Notes: generated by a model from the sequence alone, not told the origin. A stretch of 64,000 bases of DNA from Sphingobacterium puteale (GCF_003627955.1 NZ_RBWS01000001.1:1-64000), one strand, 5' to 3'. Positions 9,792 through 20,062 are shown, numbered from the stretch's first letter. A program made the numbers and translations.

Positions 9792-10193
9792 TCATTCTAT
9801 ATCTAGCCCCTCTAAGACAGGAATTGGCTGCTTATTTTCATCCAAAGCAACAAAGGTAAAAACACCTTCTATGGCCATTTCGCGTCCTTCTTTATACATG
9901 TGCTCCAAAAATATTTCAACTTTCACCTTGAGACTAGTACGCCCGACATTTTGGACACGTGCGATTGCTTCAATAATACTTCCCGAAGGAATTGCCTTAT
10001 TGAAATCAATACGGTCGGTGGACACAGTCACTAAAGTTTTGCGGCAGAATCTCGTAGCCGCCATGAAAGACACTTCATCCATAATGGACATCGCCTTACC
10101 GCCGAATAAGGTATCGTGATGATTTGTCAGAAAAGGAAATACTGTTGTACATACATGCGTTTCCGATAAATCAATACGTTCTTGTAAAGTCAT
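9792..10193 (-). CDS. Hotdog-fold acyl-CoA thioesterase, YciA/BFIT type
   Basis: 133 residues, a single hotdog domain. It hydrolyses acyl-CoA to free acid and CoA. The signature NHHDTLFGGKAMSIMDE (residues about 23-39) contains the Asn/Asp and the helix-start Asp-Glu used by the YciA-like subgroup, and the FVALDE strand is near the C-terminus. The gene is monocistronic, facing the DUF779 gene across a terminator. The acyl chain preferred cannot be told. Confidence 0.88.
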   Translation of the reverse strand: MTLQERIDLSETHVCTTVFPFLTNHHDTLFGGKAMSIMDEVSFMAATRFCRKTLVTVSTDRIDFNKAIPSGSIIEAIARVQNVGRTSLKVKVEIFLEHMYKEGREMAIEGVFTFVALDENKQPIPVLEGLDIE

Positions 10194-10262
10194 TTATTGT
10201 TTTAATTTTGTCGATTTAAGAGGACACAAATGTAAGGCTATCCCAAAACAATTGAGTCATTT

Positions 10263-12116
10263 TTATCCCATATTTTCTTCGATATCCACCCCTATACCCT
10301 TTAATAACAGCGAGGCATTAAAGATCTTACATTCTCCGGTCTTCAATTTATAGTCAAACAGCATCTGCCCTTCGTCCACCTGAATGTCAAAATGATAATT
10401 TTTGATTTCTCCCGGAAACTCCTGTTCCAAGCTGGACAACTGCAAATCATGCGTAGCCACCATTCCTTTCCCATCCAAGCGGACTAATTTTTTGATAATC
10501 GCGCGGGATCCCAAATACTTGTCCACCGAATTTGTACCACGTAGCATTTCATCAATCAGGAAGAAACTATCCGTAGAGTAAGCGACTGTATCTAATATAA
10601 ATTTCATTCGATTGAGCTCTGCCTTGAAGGTAGAGGTACTTTCATTCAGATTATCCCGTATACGCATATAGGATATAAGCTTATAAATCGGCAGCCGAAA
10701 TGTTGTAGCGGCAACGCTGGCTCCGGCATAAGCCAGAACTGCATTTATTCCAATTGTCCGCAAGAATGTACTTTTTCCCGCCATATTGGATCCGGTGACC
10801 AATGCAACCCGATGATCCATACTTGTATAATCATTGGCAACAACCTGTTCGCTCGGAATCAGCGGATGGAAAACGCCTTGTGCTTCAATCTTATCTTCAT
10901 TAGGACGGTTTAAGATAACCGGGTAAATATAAGTTGGATGGTTTCTTTTCCAGATGGCCAGACTATTCACGGCCTCCACTTTTGCCAGGGTATCAAATGA
11001 ATTCAGAATTTCCTTTTCATACTTATTTTTCCAATCTATAATCGCCAATACCTGTCTAAAATCCCAAAGCAAAAATAGATTCAGAAATAGACCAACGAAC
11101 ACATTATTTCGCGCATCCAGATTATTGATCAGTGCAGCGAGTTTTTTAAACGCTTTTGAAATAGGTTCAGCATGATTCCCTTGCTTTAATTCATTCGCCA
11201 TTTCCTGTAGCGATGCAGACTTCCATGAATGGCTTTCAATAGCCTGTATGGCATCGGCATAGGATCCCAGCATTCCACCTATCTTGTCGATTCTTGAGGA
11301 GAATAAACTTATGTTACCTGCTTTGGCAAAAGCCCAAAGCACATGAAACAGGCCCAATATGGTGGCGACAGCCGCAAATTTGGGAATAAAAAAACTTCCA
11401 ATGAGCGCCACCGCAAATAAAGCCGGACCAACCTTGACATACATGCGCATGAAGCCGTTTCCAAAGTTAAAATTCCGATCTTGAAAATAATTGGACAAAA
11501 AAGCCTTAATATCCAGCTTATGATTTAGGTTTGCCAGCAGTTTTGCCTGAAAATCCCAGATCCATTCGGATTCATTTTCCAATTCTTTCGAGGCTTCCTG
11601 ATTGCGCCAGATCTGCTCCTTATCCAAAGGAGCACTGAACCAAGAGGCCAGAAGGTCAATACCCTGCTTCGTTGTCGAACGGTTCAATTGGGCAAACAAA
11701 GAATAGGATCCAAATACATCCATATCCGAACTATAAGGATGGTTGCCATCTTCAAATTGCTCGCCATGGGCATACATGTTCGCTTTCCCTTCCGCTATGG
11801 TCTGTTCGTTGGAAAGCACCTTTAAATAGGCTTCAAAATAATTTTTCTGAAGTTCCAGTTTACTTTGCCGGCGCACCAAATAAGCAAAAAGGAATAGCAA
11901 AGCAAAGAAACAAAAGAACACCAGGGGTAGACTTTCCAACTGAAAAGTATAAAACAACAGCGCTCCACCGCCAAGAATGACAAAGAGTCGGGTTAAACTC
12001 AGGGTATTCACCTGCTTATTTAATTTTAAGACCGTTGCCGCAATTTCCTGATGCTTTTGCGCATATAATGTAGCTATTGGAATCATTCCTAAATAATTTT
12101 TTATTCCATTAATCAT
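10263..12116 (-). CDS. Membrane-anchored MutS-like ATPase
   Basis: 617 residues. The C-terminal 200 residues are a MutS-family ATPase: Walker A GSNMAGKST near residue 440, the STFKAEL signature near 487, Walker B FFLIDE near 519 and a following ATHD segment. The mismatch-recognition domain and connector of true MutS are absent. The N-terminal half instead has two pairs of hydrophobic segments (about 42-82 and 230-265), predicting membrane anchoring. It is not the mismatch-repair MutS; this Bacteroidota group has no role that I know of. It starts 4 bases after the pcm stop, so the pair forms an operon. Confidence 0.85.
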   Translation of the reverse strand: MINGIKNYLGMIPIATLYAQKHQEIAATVLKLNKQVNTLSLTRLFVILGGGALLFYTFQLESLPLVFFCFFALLFLFAYLVRRQSKLELQKNYFEAYLKVLSNEQTIAEGKANMYAHGEQFEDGNHPYSSDMDVFGSYSLFAQLNRSTTKQGIDLLASWFSAPLDKEQIWRNQEASKELENESEWIWDFQAKLLANLNHKLDIKAFLSNYFQDRNFNFGNGFMRMYVKVGPALFAVALIGSFFIPKFAAVATILGLFHVLWAFAKAGNISLFSSRIDKIGGMLGSYADAIQAIESHSWKSASLQEMANELKQGNHAEPISKAFKKLAALINNLDARNNVFVGLFLNLFLLWDFRQVLAIIDWKNKYEKEILNSFDTLAKVEAVNSLAIWKRNHPTYIYPVILNRPNEDKIEAQGVFHPLIPSEQVVANDYTSMDHRVALVTGSNMAGKSTFLRTIGINAVLAYAGASVAATTFRLPIYKLISYMRIRDNLNESTSTFKAELNRMKFILDTVAYSTDSFFLIDEMLRGTNSVDKYLGSRAIIKKLVRLDGKGMVATHDLQLSSLEQEFPGEIKNYHFDIQVDEGQMLFDYKLKTGECKIFNASLLLKGIGVDIEENMG

Positions 12117-12120
12117 TCAA

Positions 12121-12777
12121 CTACCAGGCCTGATCGCCCACCAAAGGCACAAAACGGAAGGTATCTAATTCTATTCGATCAAAATCATTTTCTCCCACAC
12201 GAATTATTGTTACCATTTTTTGAGACTTCTCGTCTCCCACCGGAATAACGAAAATCCCCCCTATTTTTAACTGTTTCAGCATGATTTCAGGCACAAATGG
12301 GGCTCCCGCAGTCACAATAATTTTGTCGTAAGGGGCATGCTCTACAATACCTTTGGAACCATCACCTAGAAAAAAATTTGCCTTATACCCCATATAGGGC
12401 AGAACCTGAATTGTCCGTTGATAAAGATTCTCCTGACGTTCTATGGTATATACGTCAGCGCCAAGTTCAAGTAAAATACAAGTTTGATAGCCTGATCCAG
12501 TTCCTATTTCCAGAACCTTATCTCCTTTTTTCACGTGGAGCAATTCGGATTGATAAGCGACAGTATAGGGTTGTGATATCGTCTGCCCGTCACCGATAGG
12601 AAAAGCAATATCCCGATAAGCCTGATTCCAAAACGTTTCATCAAAAAAGAAATGGCGTGGTACCTTTCCAATGGCTTCCAATACTTTTTGGTCCTCAATA
12701 CCTCTTCCTTTTAGATGCTCGACCAATTTCTTGCGTGCACCTCTTTCCCGATAATTATCAATAAACTTATACGCCAT
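12121..12777 (-). CDS. pcm: Protein-L-isoaspartate O-methyltransferase
   Basis: 218 residues, the usual length. It methylates L-isoaspartyl residues in aged proteins using S-adenosylmethionine, beginning their repair. The SAM-binding motif I, VLEIGTGSGYQT, is at about residues 89-100, preceded by the family motif ISQPYTVAYQ. It is the first gene of an operon with the membrane MutS-like gene (4-base gap); no functional link between the two is known to me. The 220 bases upstream hold no gene. Confidence 0.95.
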   Translation of the reverse strand: MAYKFIDNYRERGARKKLVEHLKGRGIEDQKVLEAIGKVPRHFFFDETFWNQAYRDIAFPIGDGQTISQPYTVAYQSELLHVKKGDKVLEIGTGSGYQTCILLELGADVYTIERQENLYQRTIQVLPYMGYKANFFLGDGSKGIVEHAPYDKIIVTAGAPFVPEIMLKQLKIGGIFVIPVGDEKSQKMVTIIRVGENDFDRIELDTFRFVPLVGDQAW

Positions 12778-13000
12778 GATATTTCAAATTTACTTTTAAA
12801 AAGGGATATATAGTCGAACTATTCACAAATCATTTAACATCAAGCCAATACATGATGGCGAATACCGAATACAGAACAAGGCTGCGTTACCTCAAAAAGG
12901 CCTAATCCAAACAGCAACAGCAGATTAAAAATGACTATCGCTTTGGTTTCGGAATAATTACGACATGATTCTTCCAGGGTAAGCATAAAAAGCTGCAATC

Positions 13001-15484
13001 TTAATAAGGATCGACATCGACCTGCACACGAACACCGCTATTGGTCTTATCAAGCTCAAATTCCAATAAAACGGAGCGGATCAATTCCTTTACTTTGGCA
13101 ATACTGATATTTGTCCGTTCAATCTTGAGGGTAATGGTCTGAATAAAATTATTCCGTACCCGGGAGACCAGTGGCGGTTCGGGGCCCAGAACTCTTGCAC
13201 CAAGTTGCTGGCGTAGTGCCGAAGCAAAACGATTGGCAGAATCATAACATTTTTGGAAATCAATATGCTTAATATCAATACGGATAAGCCTATAAAATGG
13301 AGGGTAAAGATAATTCTTCCGCTCTGTGATTTCCGTCATAAACATCCCCTCATAATCATTGTTAACGACCTGCTCCAAGACCCTATGATTGGTGGTATAA
13401 CTTTGGATAATTACTCGTCCTCCGGCTTCCCTGCGACCAGCCCGACCAGCAACTTGGGAAAACAGGGAGAAAGAACGCTCATAAGCGCGAAAATCAGGGA
13501 AATTAATAATTGTATCCGCATTAACCACTCCGATTAAGCTGACACGTCCAAAATCAAGCCCTTTGGCGACCATCTGAGTACCGATCAGCACATCAAACTC
13601 GTGCTCATCAAAGGCCGTAATTATCTTGTCAAATCCATACTTTCCTTTGGTGGAATCCAGATCCAACCGTCCAATACGAATCTCCGGCATCAGCAATTCC
13701 AGCTCCTCTTCCACCCGTTCTGTTCCAAACCCTTTACTTTCAATATGCGGCATGCCACAAGCTGGGCAGACCCGAAGCGGCGGTTCGACGTGTCCACAGT
13801 AATGGCAATGCATCATGTTGGAGCTTTTGTGATACGTCAAACTGACATCGCAATTCACACATTTGGCTACAAAACCGCAGGTATTGCACTGGATCATGGT
13901 GGTGTGTCCACGTCTATTCTGAAACAGAATAACCTGTTCCTTATTTTTAACAGCCTCTTCAATCGCTTTTAACAGCGTACCTGAGAAATAGGAGAACATA
14001 TTTTCTTTTCGCCCTTCTTCGGGAATATTGACCAGTTCGACACTGGGCAATTGCGCATTACCAAAACGCTCCAATAACTGTACAAATCCGTATTTCTTTG
14101 CTTTTGCGTTATAATAACTTTCCAACGATGGTGTTGCAGACCCCAACAGCACCTTAGTCTGATGCAAAAATCCTAAATAAATGGCCGTATCCCGAGCATG
14201 GTAGCGTGGTGCAGGATCAAATTGCTTGTATGAGCTCTCATGTTCTTCATCGATAATAATAATTCCCAGATCCTGAAATGGAAGAAATACAGAGGAACGG
14301 GCGCCAATAACGACCTGAAATTCGTTCTTCATTACTTTATGCCAGACTTCGGCCCGTTCGTTGTCATTAAATTTAGAATGATAAACCCCGAGCTTATCAC
14401 CAAAATGCAGTTTTAGACGCGCTGTAATTTGTGCCGTCAATGCAATCTCCGGCAAAAGATACAACGCCGATTTCCCTGCCGCTATCGCTTGTTCGATCAG
14501 CCGGATGTAAATCTGGGTTTTACCCGAGGCTGTCACACCGTGCAAAAGCGTCACCTCTTTTTCTTCAAAAGATGCGTTAATTTCCGTATAGGCTCTTTGT
14601 TGGTTTTCATTAAACTGAAAATTAGCATCCAGTTCGATATCTTCTCCCTGAAACCTCGACACGACCTTTTCCTTTATTTCAAATACTCCTTTATCGATCA
14701 AAGCTGTGATCGCCGCATTACCGCAGCCTGAGGCCTCTGCCAGCATGGGCCGAGTAATCTCCTCCGTTTTCTTGACGAGCTGCATAAATGCCAGAACCGC
14801 ATCCTGCTGTTTAGGCGCACGGTTAAGACTATCCAAAAGTTCCCGCTTTGCATTCTCATTTCTAAAGTCCGGAGCAAAACGCAGAAATGCTTTCGTTTTA
14901 GGTTTATACCTTTCTGTAATTTCCTCCGAAATAAGGATGATACCTTTGTCAAACAATTGTTTTAAGATCGGAAATACAGTCTTCTGCCCCAGTAACTTGA
15001 CGATATCATTGACCTTAAGTTCCCCCGCCACCTCCAGCGCCTCAATAATGAGGTACTCTTTATCAGATAGCGTTGATCGGTCAAATTCCTCTGTTATCGA
15101 CGACGCTACTTTTGTTTCACTTGCCAATTTTAATGCCGCTGGAAGAGCAGCTTGCATGACTTCACCCAAACTACACATATAGTAATCTGCCAACCAATCC
15201 CACAATTTAAACTGAGCCAGATTGACAATGGGTTTGTCATCAATGATATCTAAAATATACTTTGCTTCGTATTTTAGTGGTGCTTCTTTGCTGACAGATT
15301 TCACCACAGCCGAATAAATTTTATTTCGTCCAAATTGCACAATGACCCGAATCCCAACCTGTACCCGATCATTCCAATCTGCCGGAATACGGTAGGTGTA
15401 TGTTCTTGCTAGAGCCAACGGTAGAACCACATCAATGAACAAGGTATCTCTTTCACTAAAAATCGAAGATTGCGGATTGGACAT
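13001..15484 (-). CDS. priA: Primosomal protein N' (replication restart helicase)
   Basis: 827 residues. PriA is a 3'-5' superfamily 2 helicase that recognises stalled forks and starts loading of the replicative helicase. An N-terminal DNA-binding domain (about 1-110) is followed by Walker A GVTASGKTQ near residue 316 and the DEEHE box near 415. A zinc-binding insert at about 525-575 has eight Cys in CxxC pairs (CNTCG, CVNC, CHYCG, CPACG). The helicase C-terminal lobe holds IGTQMVAKGLDF and QVAGRAGR. All key residues are visible. It is transcribed alone, with a terminator between its start and the upstream DUF423 gene. Confidence 0.97.
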   Translation of the reverse strand: MSNPQSSIFSERDTLFIDVVLPLALARTYTYRIPADWNDRVQVGIRVIVQFGRNKIYSAVVKSVSKEAPLKYEAKYILDIIDDKPIVNLAQFKLWDWLADYYMCSLGEVMQAALPAALKLASETKVASSITEEFDRSTLSDKEYLIIEALEVAGELKVNDIVKLLGQKTVFPILKQLFDKGIILISEEITERYKPKTKAFLRFAPDFRNENAKRELLDSLNRAPKQQDAVLAFMQLVKKTEEITRPMLAEASGCGNAAITALIDKGVFEIKEKVVSRFQGEDIELDANFQFNENQQRAYTEINASFEEKEVTLLHGVTASGKTQIYIRLIEQAIAAGKSALYLLPEIALTAQITARLKLHFGDKLGVYHSKFNDNERAEVWHKVMKNEFQVVIGARSSVFLPFQDLGIIIIDEEHESSYKQFDPAPRYHARDTAIYLGFLHQTKVLLGSATPSLESYYNAKAKKYGFVQLLERFGNAQLPSVELVNIPEEGRKENMFSYFSGTLLKAIEEAVKNKEQVILFQNRRGHTTMIQCNTCGFVAKCVNCDVSLTYHKSSNMMHCHYCGHVEPPLRVCPACGMPHIESKGFGTERVEEELELLMPEIRIGRLDLDSTKGKYGFDKIITAFDEHEFDVLIGTQMVAKGLDFGRVSLIGVVNADTIINFPDFRAYERSFSLFSQVAGRAGRREAGGRVIIQSYTTNHRVLEQVVNNDYEGMFMTEITERKNYLYPPFYRLIRIDIKHIDFQKCYDSANRFASALRQQLGARVLGPEPPLVSRVRNNFIQTITLKIERTNISIAKVKELIRSVLLEFELDKTNSGVRVQVDVDPY

Positions 15485-15548
15485 AATTTCTTATTATGGG
15501 ATAAAAATACAAAAAAAGCCGTAGAAAGAACAGCGAAGTCATCCTTCA

Positions 15549-15584
15549 AAAAGAAAGCCTTCCCCGACTAGTCTTGGGAAGGCT
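15549..15584 (-). terminator. Terminator of the DUF423 gene
   Basis: A 9-bp stem, AGCCTTCCC (15556-15564) with GGGAAGGCT (15576-15584), is followed on the minus strand by a T-rich tail (15555-15548). It separates the DUF423 gene from priA. Confidence 0.8.
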
Positions 15585-15630
15585 CCATATTTTTAAAGCT
15601 CGTGCGCTTTATTTTATGCAAACAGCAGGG

Positions 15631-16020
15631 TTATGATTTGTTCTTTAACGCGGCCACAAATAAGGCAATCCACCCAATGATCAATGATAGCCCCCCCAAA
15701 GGAGTGATAGGCCCCAAGATGGCGGGATTCCCAAAACCGGTTATCTCCCTGATACTAAGAACATATAGCGAGCCCGAAAAAAAGATAATACCGACAATAA
15801 AGGCGATAAAAGACACTTTAATTGAATAGGTTTTTGCACGCGAAAAAGTAGATAAAAATAGCAATGCAAAGGTATGATAGAAATGATACTGATTTGCAGT
15901 TTTCCAAGTTTCGATATGATATGCACTTACCTTTCCTTCTAGACCGTGGGCACCAAAGGCCCCTAATATTACAGCTAATGCTCCTAATAAAGAAGCGGCT
16001 AAAATGATTCTCTTATTCAT
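15631..16020 (-). CDS. DUF423 family membrane protein (YgdD-like)
   Basis: 129 residues with four predicted membrane helices. The family signature GAFGAHGL lies at residues 21-28, and a second conserved part, FSGSLYVLSI, sits in helix three. DUF423 proteins are small inner-membrane proteins of unknown function present in many bacteria. The gene is alone and its terminator follows. No regulatory context suggests a role. Confidence 0.9.
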   Translation of the reverse strand: MNKRIILAASLLGALAVILGAFGAHGLEGKVSAYHIETWKTANQYHFYHTFALLFLSTFSRAKTYSIKVSFIAFIVGIIFFSGSLYVLSIREITGFGNPAILGPITPLGGLSLIIGWIALFVAALKNKS

Positions 16021-16294
16021 TATAATAAAGTGAATGCTGAAAACGTGTTTCTCCGATAAATGTATTAAAAACCGAACAAAATAAGGAATATTTTGTTAAA
16101 TTTATATTACAAAGCCCCATTATCGGGATGATCTTCTAGCGCTTCCCGCATATTTTTATTAGGTTTGTTTTATAGATGGATCCATCCTGAGTTTCATGTA
16201 AATGACAGCCTCATTACCATCATAAAAGCAAATCGAAAGAAATACGCTCATGTATTACCATGGCAGGTGAGCAGCCATAAAAATATTTATTCTG

Positions 16295-18934
16295 ATGAAA
16301 AAAACAATAGTCATCACTATTTTATTATTCATAGCCGTCATTGCGGCAACGATCTATCTTTTCGGAGATTTTAATAAAAACAACAAACAGGATTCAAAGG
16401 CCTTACAATATTTACCAGAAAACACCCTGGCCATTGCATCTTTCGCCAACGACGAGACTGTAGACACAATATTTAATGAGTACGAATTATTTAAAGCCAT
16501 CCTGGGACAAGCAAATTTTGGTGATCTCGAACGATTAAAAGGAGAATTACTGCAAAGTGAACAACTCAGCCCCTTCGTTACTGGTCAACAAATCTTGTTG
16601 TCTTTTCACCGGGAAAAAGATCAGATAACACCACTTTATAGTGTTCAGGTTGGCCAAAGTCTGGACAATAATTCACTGGGGGCACTTATCGGACAGATCG
16701 GGAACAATTACAAGGTGCAACCATTTGACACCTTAGGTCAACGATTCTTCGGTCTCAATAAGGGAATAAAAGACAGCACGCTCTATTGTGCCTATTCACA
16801 TGAAATTGTTTTTGCCAGTTATTCAAAACAGGTTCTCGCACAAATTTTCGACAAGAATATCCGAAAAATAAATACAAAACAGATTGAGTTCTTTGTCAAT
16901 CATAACAATAAAAATACACCCCTCAGTCTGTATTTTTTCAATGACCAGCTCGCGCAGGTTGCCCAGATATTGATGAAATCAAAATTTGGCAATTACCTCA
17001 ATTTAATCGATTCCCTGAAGGGGCAAACCTCCTGGAATATGAATTTTAAACAGGATGCGCTGATCTTCAAGGGTGAAACAGATCTTACAGGAAGTAAAAA
17101 CAGCTATCTTCAATTATTTGCCAATCAAACACCCCAAGTTCAGGCATTAGGAAATTACTTACCAAAAAATGCGGCTTCATATATTGATTTCAGCATTTCA
17201 GATGCAGCCAGCTTTCATTCAGGATTAAAAGAGCTGTTAATCCAGCAAAAAGAATATGACCGTATAAGCAAGAACGTAAAAAATTTCGAAGATGATACTA
17301 AAATTTCCTTTGATAGCGTCATCACACCGCTCTTCAACGACGAATTTGCACTGGCTGAATTGGATAATCAAGATGTACTTGGATTAATCAGCTTATCGGA
17401 TTCCAGCTTATTTGCAAATAACTTCAAGAAATTCAGTTCTTCAGTAGGTGACTCAATCCATCAATTTAAATATTCTCACCTCTTATATGCCTCTTTTGGT
17501 GAACCGTTCAAGGGTTTCACAAGGCCCTATTTTACCATCGTTGACAATATTATGGTTGTCGCAAGCAGAACAGGAATCCTGCGGGACTATCGCGAAGCAT
17601 TCCGTGAAAAGCAATTTTTATCGGGCACTGCTATTTTCAAAAATCACGCAGCTTTACAAAATAGCCGCAGCAACGTCACCTTTTATTTGGAACCCAAAGC
17701 AGCTAAAAGCACTATTTTGGATAACCTAAAATCCGACTATGCAAAGAATTTTAAAGATGAGGAGCAATTTGGTTTTCAAAACTTTTATTCTTGGTCGTAC
17801 CAGCTAAGCGGCAATCAAGGCACATTCGCATCCAGCTTATATGGACTTTATAAAAGTGATACACGCCTGGGCGGAAAACCGGAATGGACTGTCCAGCTTG
17901 AAAACCGTATCATCAATAAGCCCTGGATTCTGGATCAGGATGGTAAAAACAAATTCATCATGATCCAGGAACAGGATCATACAGTACATGCGTTTTCACC
18001 AGATGGAAAGGAACTTTGGCAAAACCTTTTCCAGGGCGAGATTTTGGGTGAACCGATTCAATTACAAGATCTCAGTATTGTCATTGTCACCAAAAGTCGG
18101 CTGTATCGGATTAGGCCTGATGGGAAAAATGTGAGCGGCTTTTCGGTCGAACTGCCTTCTACCGCAAGCTATGGTGCCACAGTAACCAACTTCAATAAAG
18201 AACAACGGATCTACATCCCGGCTACGGATCGTATTTTAGCTTACACCTTAGATGGCAAAAAAGTAGAGGGAATGGAAAATAATACCGTAGATAGTCGCAT
18301 TCTTTTTGACCTCAAAACTACCACTTTGGGGCAGACGAATTACGTGATAGCAGGTACCAGTACAGCTTCGGTTTATTTTTTCAATGAAAATGGCAAAATT
18401 ATCCGAAAGCAAACCCTGGATACCGACGGTGAAAGTGTTAAAAACCCGATCGGTTTAGTTGCTGCTTCAGATGAAAAAAATTCGTTTGTCTATGTCGCCG
18501 ATAATAAAGGCAGTGTTTTTAAAGTACCTTTTGAAGGTGAAGCAAAAAAAATAAAACTAGGTAACTGGGGCAGGAATGTATTCTTTAATTTCGAAGATAT
18601 TAGTGGTGGTGCCGATCGGGATTTTATCATTTTAGCCAACAATAAATTGAATGCCTATAGCGCAAGAGACTCCTCTTCCTATTTTGAATATAAATTCATT
18701 GAAGATGCGAGCAACAGGCCCCTATTTTTTAAACGTATCGGTAAATCCGATGTATTGGGAGTCGGCACTGACAATCGTATGATTTATGTTTTTGGATCGG
18801 ATGGTTTGGTACAAGAAGGATTTCCAATGGAAGGCTTTTCAAAGTTCTATTATGGACCGATTAACTATGGCGACAATGCGAATTATTTGATTTGCATGAA
18901 AAAGGATTTTAAGGTTTATGTTTACAAATTTTAA
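16295..18934 (+). CDS. Membrane-anchored DUF3352-like protein with a C-terminal beta-propeller
   Basis: 879 residues. One N-terminal membrane segment (about 4-23) has no lipobox, so the protein is probably anchored in the inner membrane with the rest in the periplasm. Residues about 35-520 resemble the DUF3352-type repeats described in Bacteroidota. Residues about 525-879 look like a PQQ-type propeller, with recurring short strands such as VHAFSPDGKELW, LAYTLDGKKV and VYFFNENGKI. No catalytic motif was found. It may act in envelope assembly or binding (guess). TAGGTTTG at 16160-16167 could be its -7 box, leaving a leader of about 125 bases. Confidence 0.65.
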   Translation: MKKTIVITILLFIAVIAATIYLFGDFNKNNKQDSKALQYLPENTLAIASFANDETVDTIFNEYELFKAILGQANFGDLERLKGELLQSEQLSPFVTGQQILLSFHREKDQITPLYSVQVGQSLDNNSLGALIGQIGNNYKVQPFDTLGQRFFGLNKGIKDSTLYCAYSHEIVFASYSKQVLAQIFDKNIRKINTKQIEFFVNHNNKNTPLSLYFFNDQLAQVAQILMKSKFGNYLNLIDSLKGQTSWNMNFKQDALIFKGETDLTGSKNSYLQLFANQTPQVQALGNYLPKNAASYIDFSISDAASFHSGLKELLIQQKEYDRISKNVKNFEDDTKISFDSVITPLFNDEFALAELDNQDVLGLISLSDSSLFANNFKKFSSSVGDSIHQFKYSHLLYASFGEPFKGFTRPYFTIVDNIMVVASRTGILRDYREAFREKQFLSGTAIFKNHAALQNSRSNVTFYLEPKAAKSTILDNLKSDYAKNFKDEEQFGFQNFYSWSYQLSGNQGTFASSLYGLYKSDTRLGGKPEWTVQLENRIINKPWILDQDGKNKFIMIQEQDHTVHAFSPDGKELWQNLFQGEILGEPIQLQDLSIVIVTKSRLYRIRPDGKNVSGFSVELPSTASYGATVTNFNKEQRIYIPATDRILAYTLDGKKVEGMENNTVDSRILFDLKTTTLGQTNYVIAGTSTASVYFFNENGKIIRKQTLDTDGESVKNPIGLVAASDEKNSFVYVADNKGSVFKVPFEGEAKKIKLGNWGRNVFFNFEDISGGADRDFIILANNKLNAYSARDSSSYFEYKFIEDASNRPLFFKRIGKSDVLGVGTDNRMIYVFGSDGLVQEGFPMEGFSKFYYGPINYGDNANYLICMKKDFKVYVYKF

Positions 18935-19002
18935 AAACTTGTAAATCAATTTTTTAAACCCCAAACAAAACAAAATAAGATGCAAAAGATCTTTATAAAA
19001 AA

Positions 19003-19035
19003 TTTGTCTAATCTAAATTTTTTATAGTAGGTTTG
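19003..19035 (+). promoter_or_regulatory. nrnA promoter with very short leader
   Basis: TTTG at 19003-19006 and TAGGTTTG at 19028-19035 are separated by 21 bases. Transcription would begin about 19039-19042, leaving only a few bases before the ATG at 19046; the next in-frame ATG at 19052 is an equally possible start. Confidence 0.6.
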
Positions 19036-19045
19036 CAGACTTAAT

Positions 19046-20062
19046 ATGACTATGCTAAAATCGGAAGAATTAAAAGAATTATTGGCGGAACCAAAGCGTA
19101 TTGTAATCACTACACATTACAAGCCGGACGGAGATGCATTGGGTTCATCGTTGGGATTATATTTTTGGTTAACCGCAAAGGGACACCATGTTAATCTAAT
19201 CGTACCATCAGATTTCCCTGCTTTTTTAGACTGGTTGCCCGGCTTGGAAAAGGTGCAGATTTATACGCAAAATATTATCTTACATAATCAGCAGATTGAG
19301 ACAGCAGATATATTATTCTGTCTGGATTTCAACGGTCTGGCCCGTATTCATGAGATGGGAGACCCTATCCGCGGGGCAAAAGGAATTAAATGCATGATTG
19401 ATCATCACCTAGATCCGGAAGGATTCGAAGATTATGCCTTTTGGGATCCTTCAGCAGCTGCAACCGCGCAATTAATCTACCGTTTTTTGGTGAATGAGAT
19501 GCAAGATGGGGACAGTATCAGTGCGGATATGGCAACTTGTCTTTATACCGGTATTATGACCGATACTGGCTCTTTCCGCTTTCGCTCCACCACCTCCGAA
19601 ATCCACCGTATCATTGCGACTTTGATCGACTGTGGCGCACAAAACTGGGCGATCCATGAAGAAATTTACAACAGTTCTTCGGAAAGCCGTCTCAAGTTCC
19701 TCGGCTTTTGTCTGCTTAACCGTCTCGAAGTCATCCACGAGTATAATACTGCTGTCATTCATGTAACCAAAGAAGACCTCAATCAATTTCAGGTCATTAC
19801 TGGAGACACCGAAGGTTTGGTCAATTATGCACTTTCCATCAAAGGAATTCGATTAGCTGCGTTAATTATTGACAGAAATGAACAAATTAAACTATCTTTG
19901 CGATCGATTGGAGAAGTTCCCTGTAATGAAATCTGTAAATTGTATTTCAACGGCGGCGGTCATCTCAATGCTTCCGGCGGAAATTCGAAAGATAGTCTGG
20001 ATGTTGTGATCGCAAAATTCAAATCCATTTTACCAAATTATAAAGAAATATTAACAAAATAA
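19046..20062 (+). CDS. nrnA: Nano-RNase/PAP phosphatase, DHH family (NrnA)
   Basis: 338 residues. NrnA degrades 2-5-base RNA fragments and dephosphorylates 3'-phosphoadenosine 5'-phosphate. DHH-DHHA1 architecture: metal-binding motifs HYKPDGDALGSS (about 22-33), DFNG near 95, MIDHHLD near 115-121 and DTGSFRF near 172, with the C-terminal substrate loop GGGHLNASGG near 310. Size fits NrnA rather than the larger RecJ or GdpP. The FKBP lipoprotein gene follows after 23 bases. The start could be residue 1 or the Met at residue 3. Confidence 0.92.
   Translation: MTMLKSEELKELLAEPKRIVITTHYKPDGDALGSSLGLYFWLTAKGHHVNLIVPSDFPAFLDWLPGLEKVQIYTQNIILHNQQIETADILFCLDFNGLARIHEMGDPIRGAKGIKCMIDHHLDPEGFEDYAFWDPSAAATAQLIYRFLVNEMQDGDSISADMATCLYTGIMTDTGSFRFRSTTSEIHRIIATLIDCGAQNWAIHEEIYNSSSESRLKFLGFCLLNRLEVIHEYNTAVIHVTKEDLNQFQVITGDTEGLVNYALSIKGIRLAALIIDRNEQIKLSLRSIGEVPCNEICKLYFNGGGHLNASGGNSKDSLDVVIAKFKSILPNYKEILTK

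Noticed and set aside
10263..12116. Mismatch-repair MutS
   Set aside because: Too short, has membrane helices and lacks the mismatch-recognition and connector domains.
16165..16374. 69-codon frame before the propeller protein
   Set aside because: Overlaps the start of the larger gene in another frame, with no recognisable sequence.
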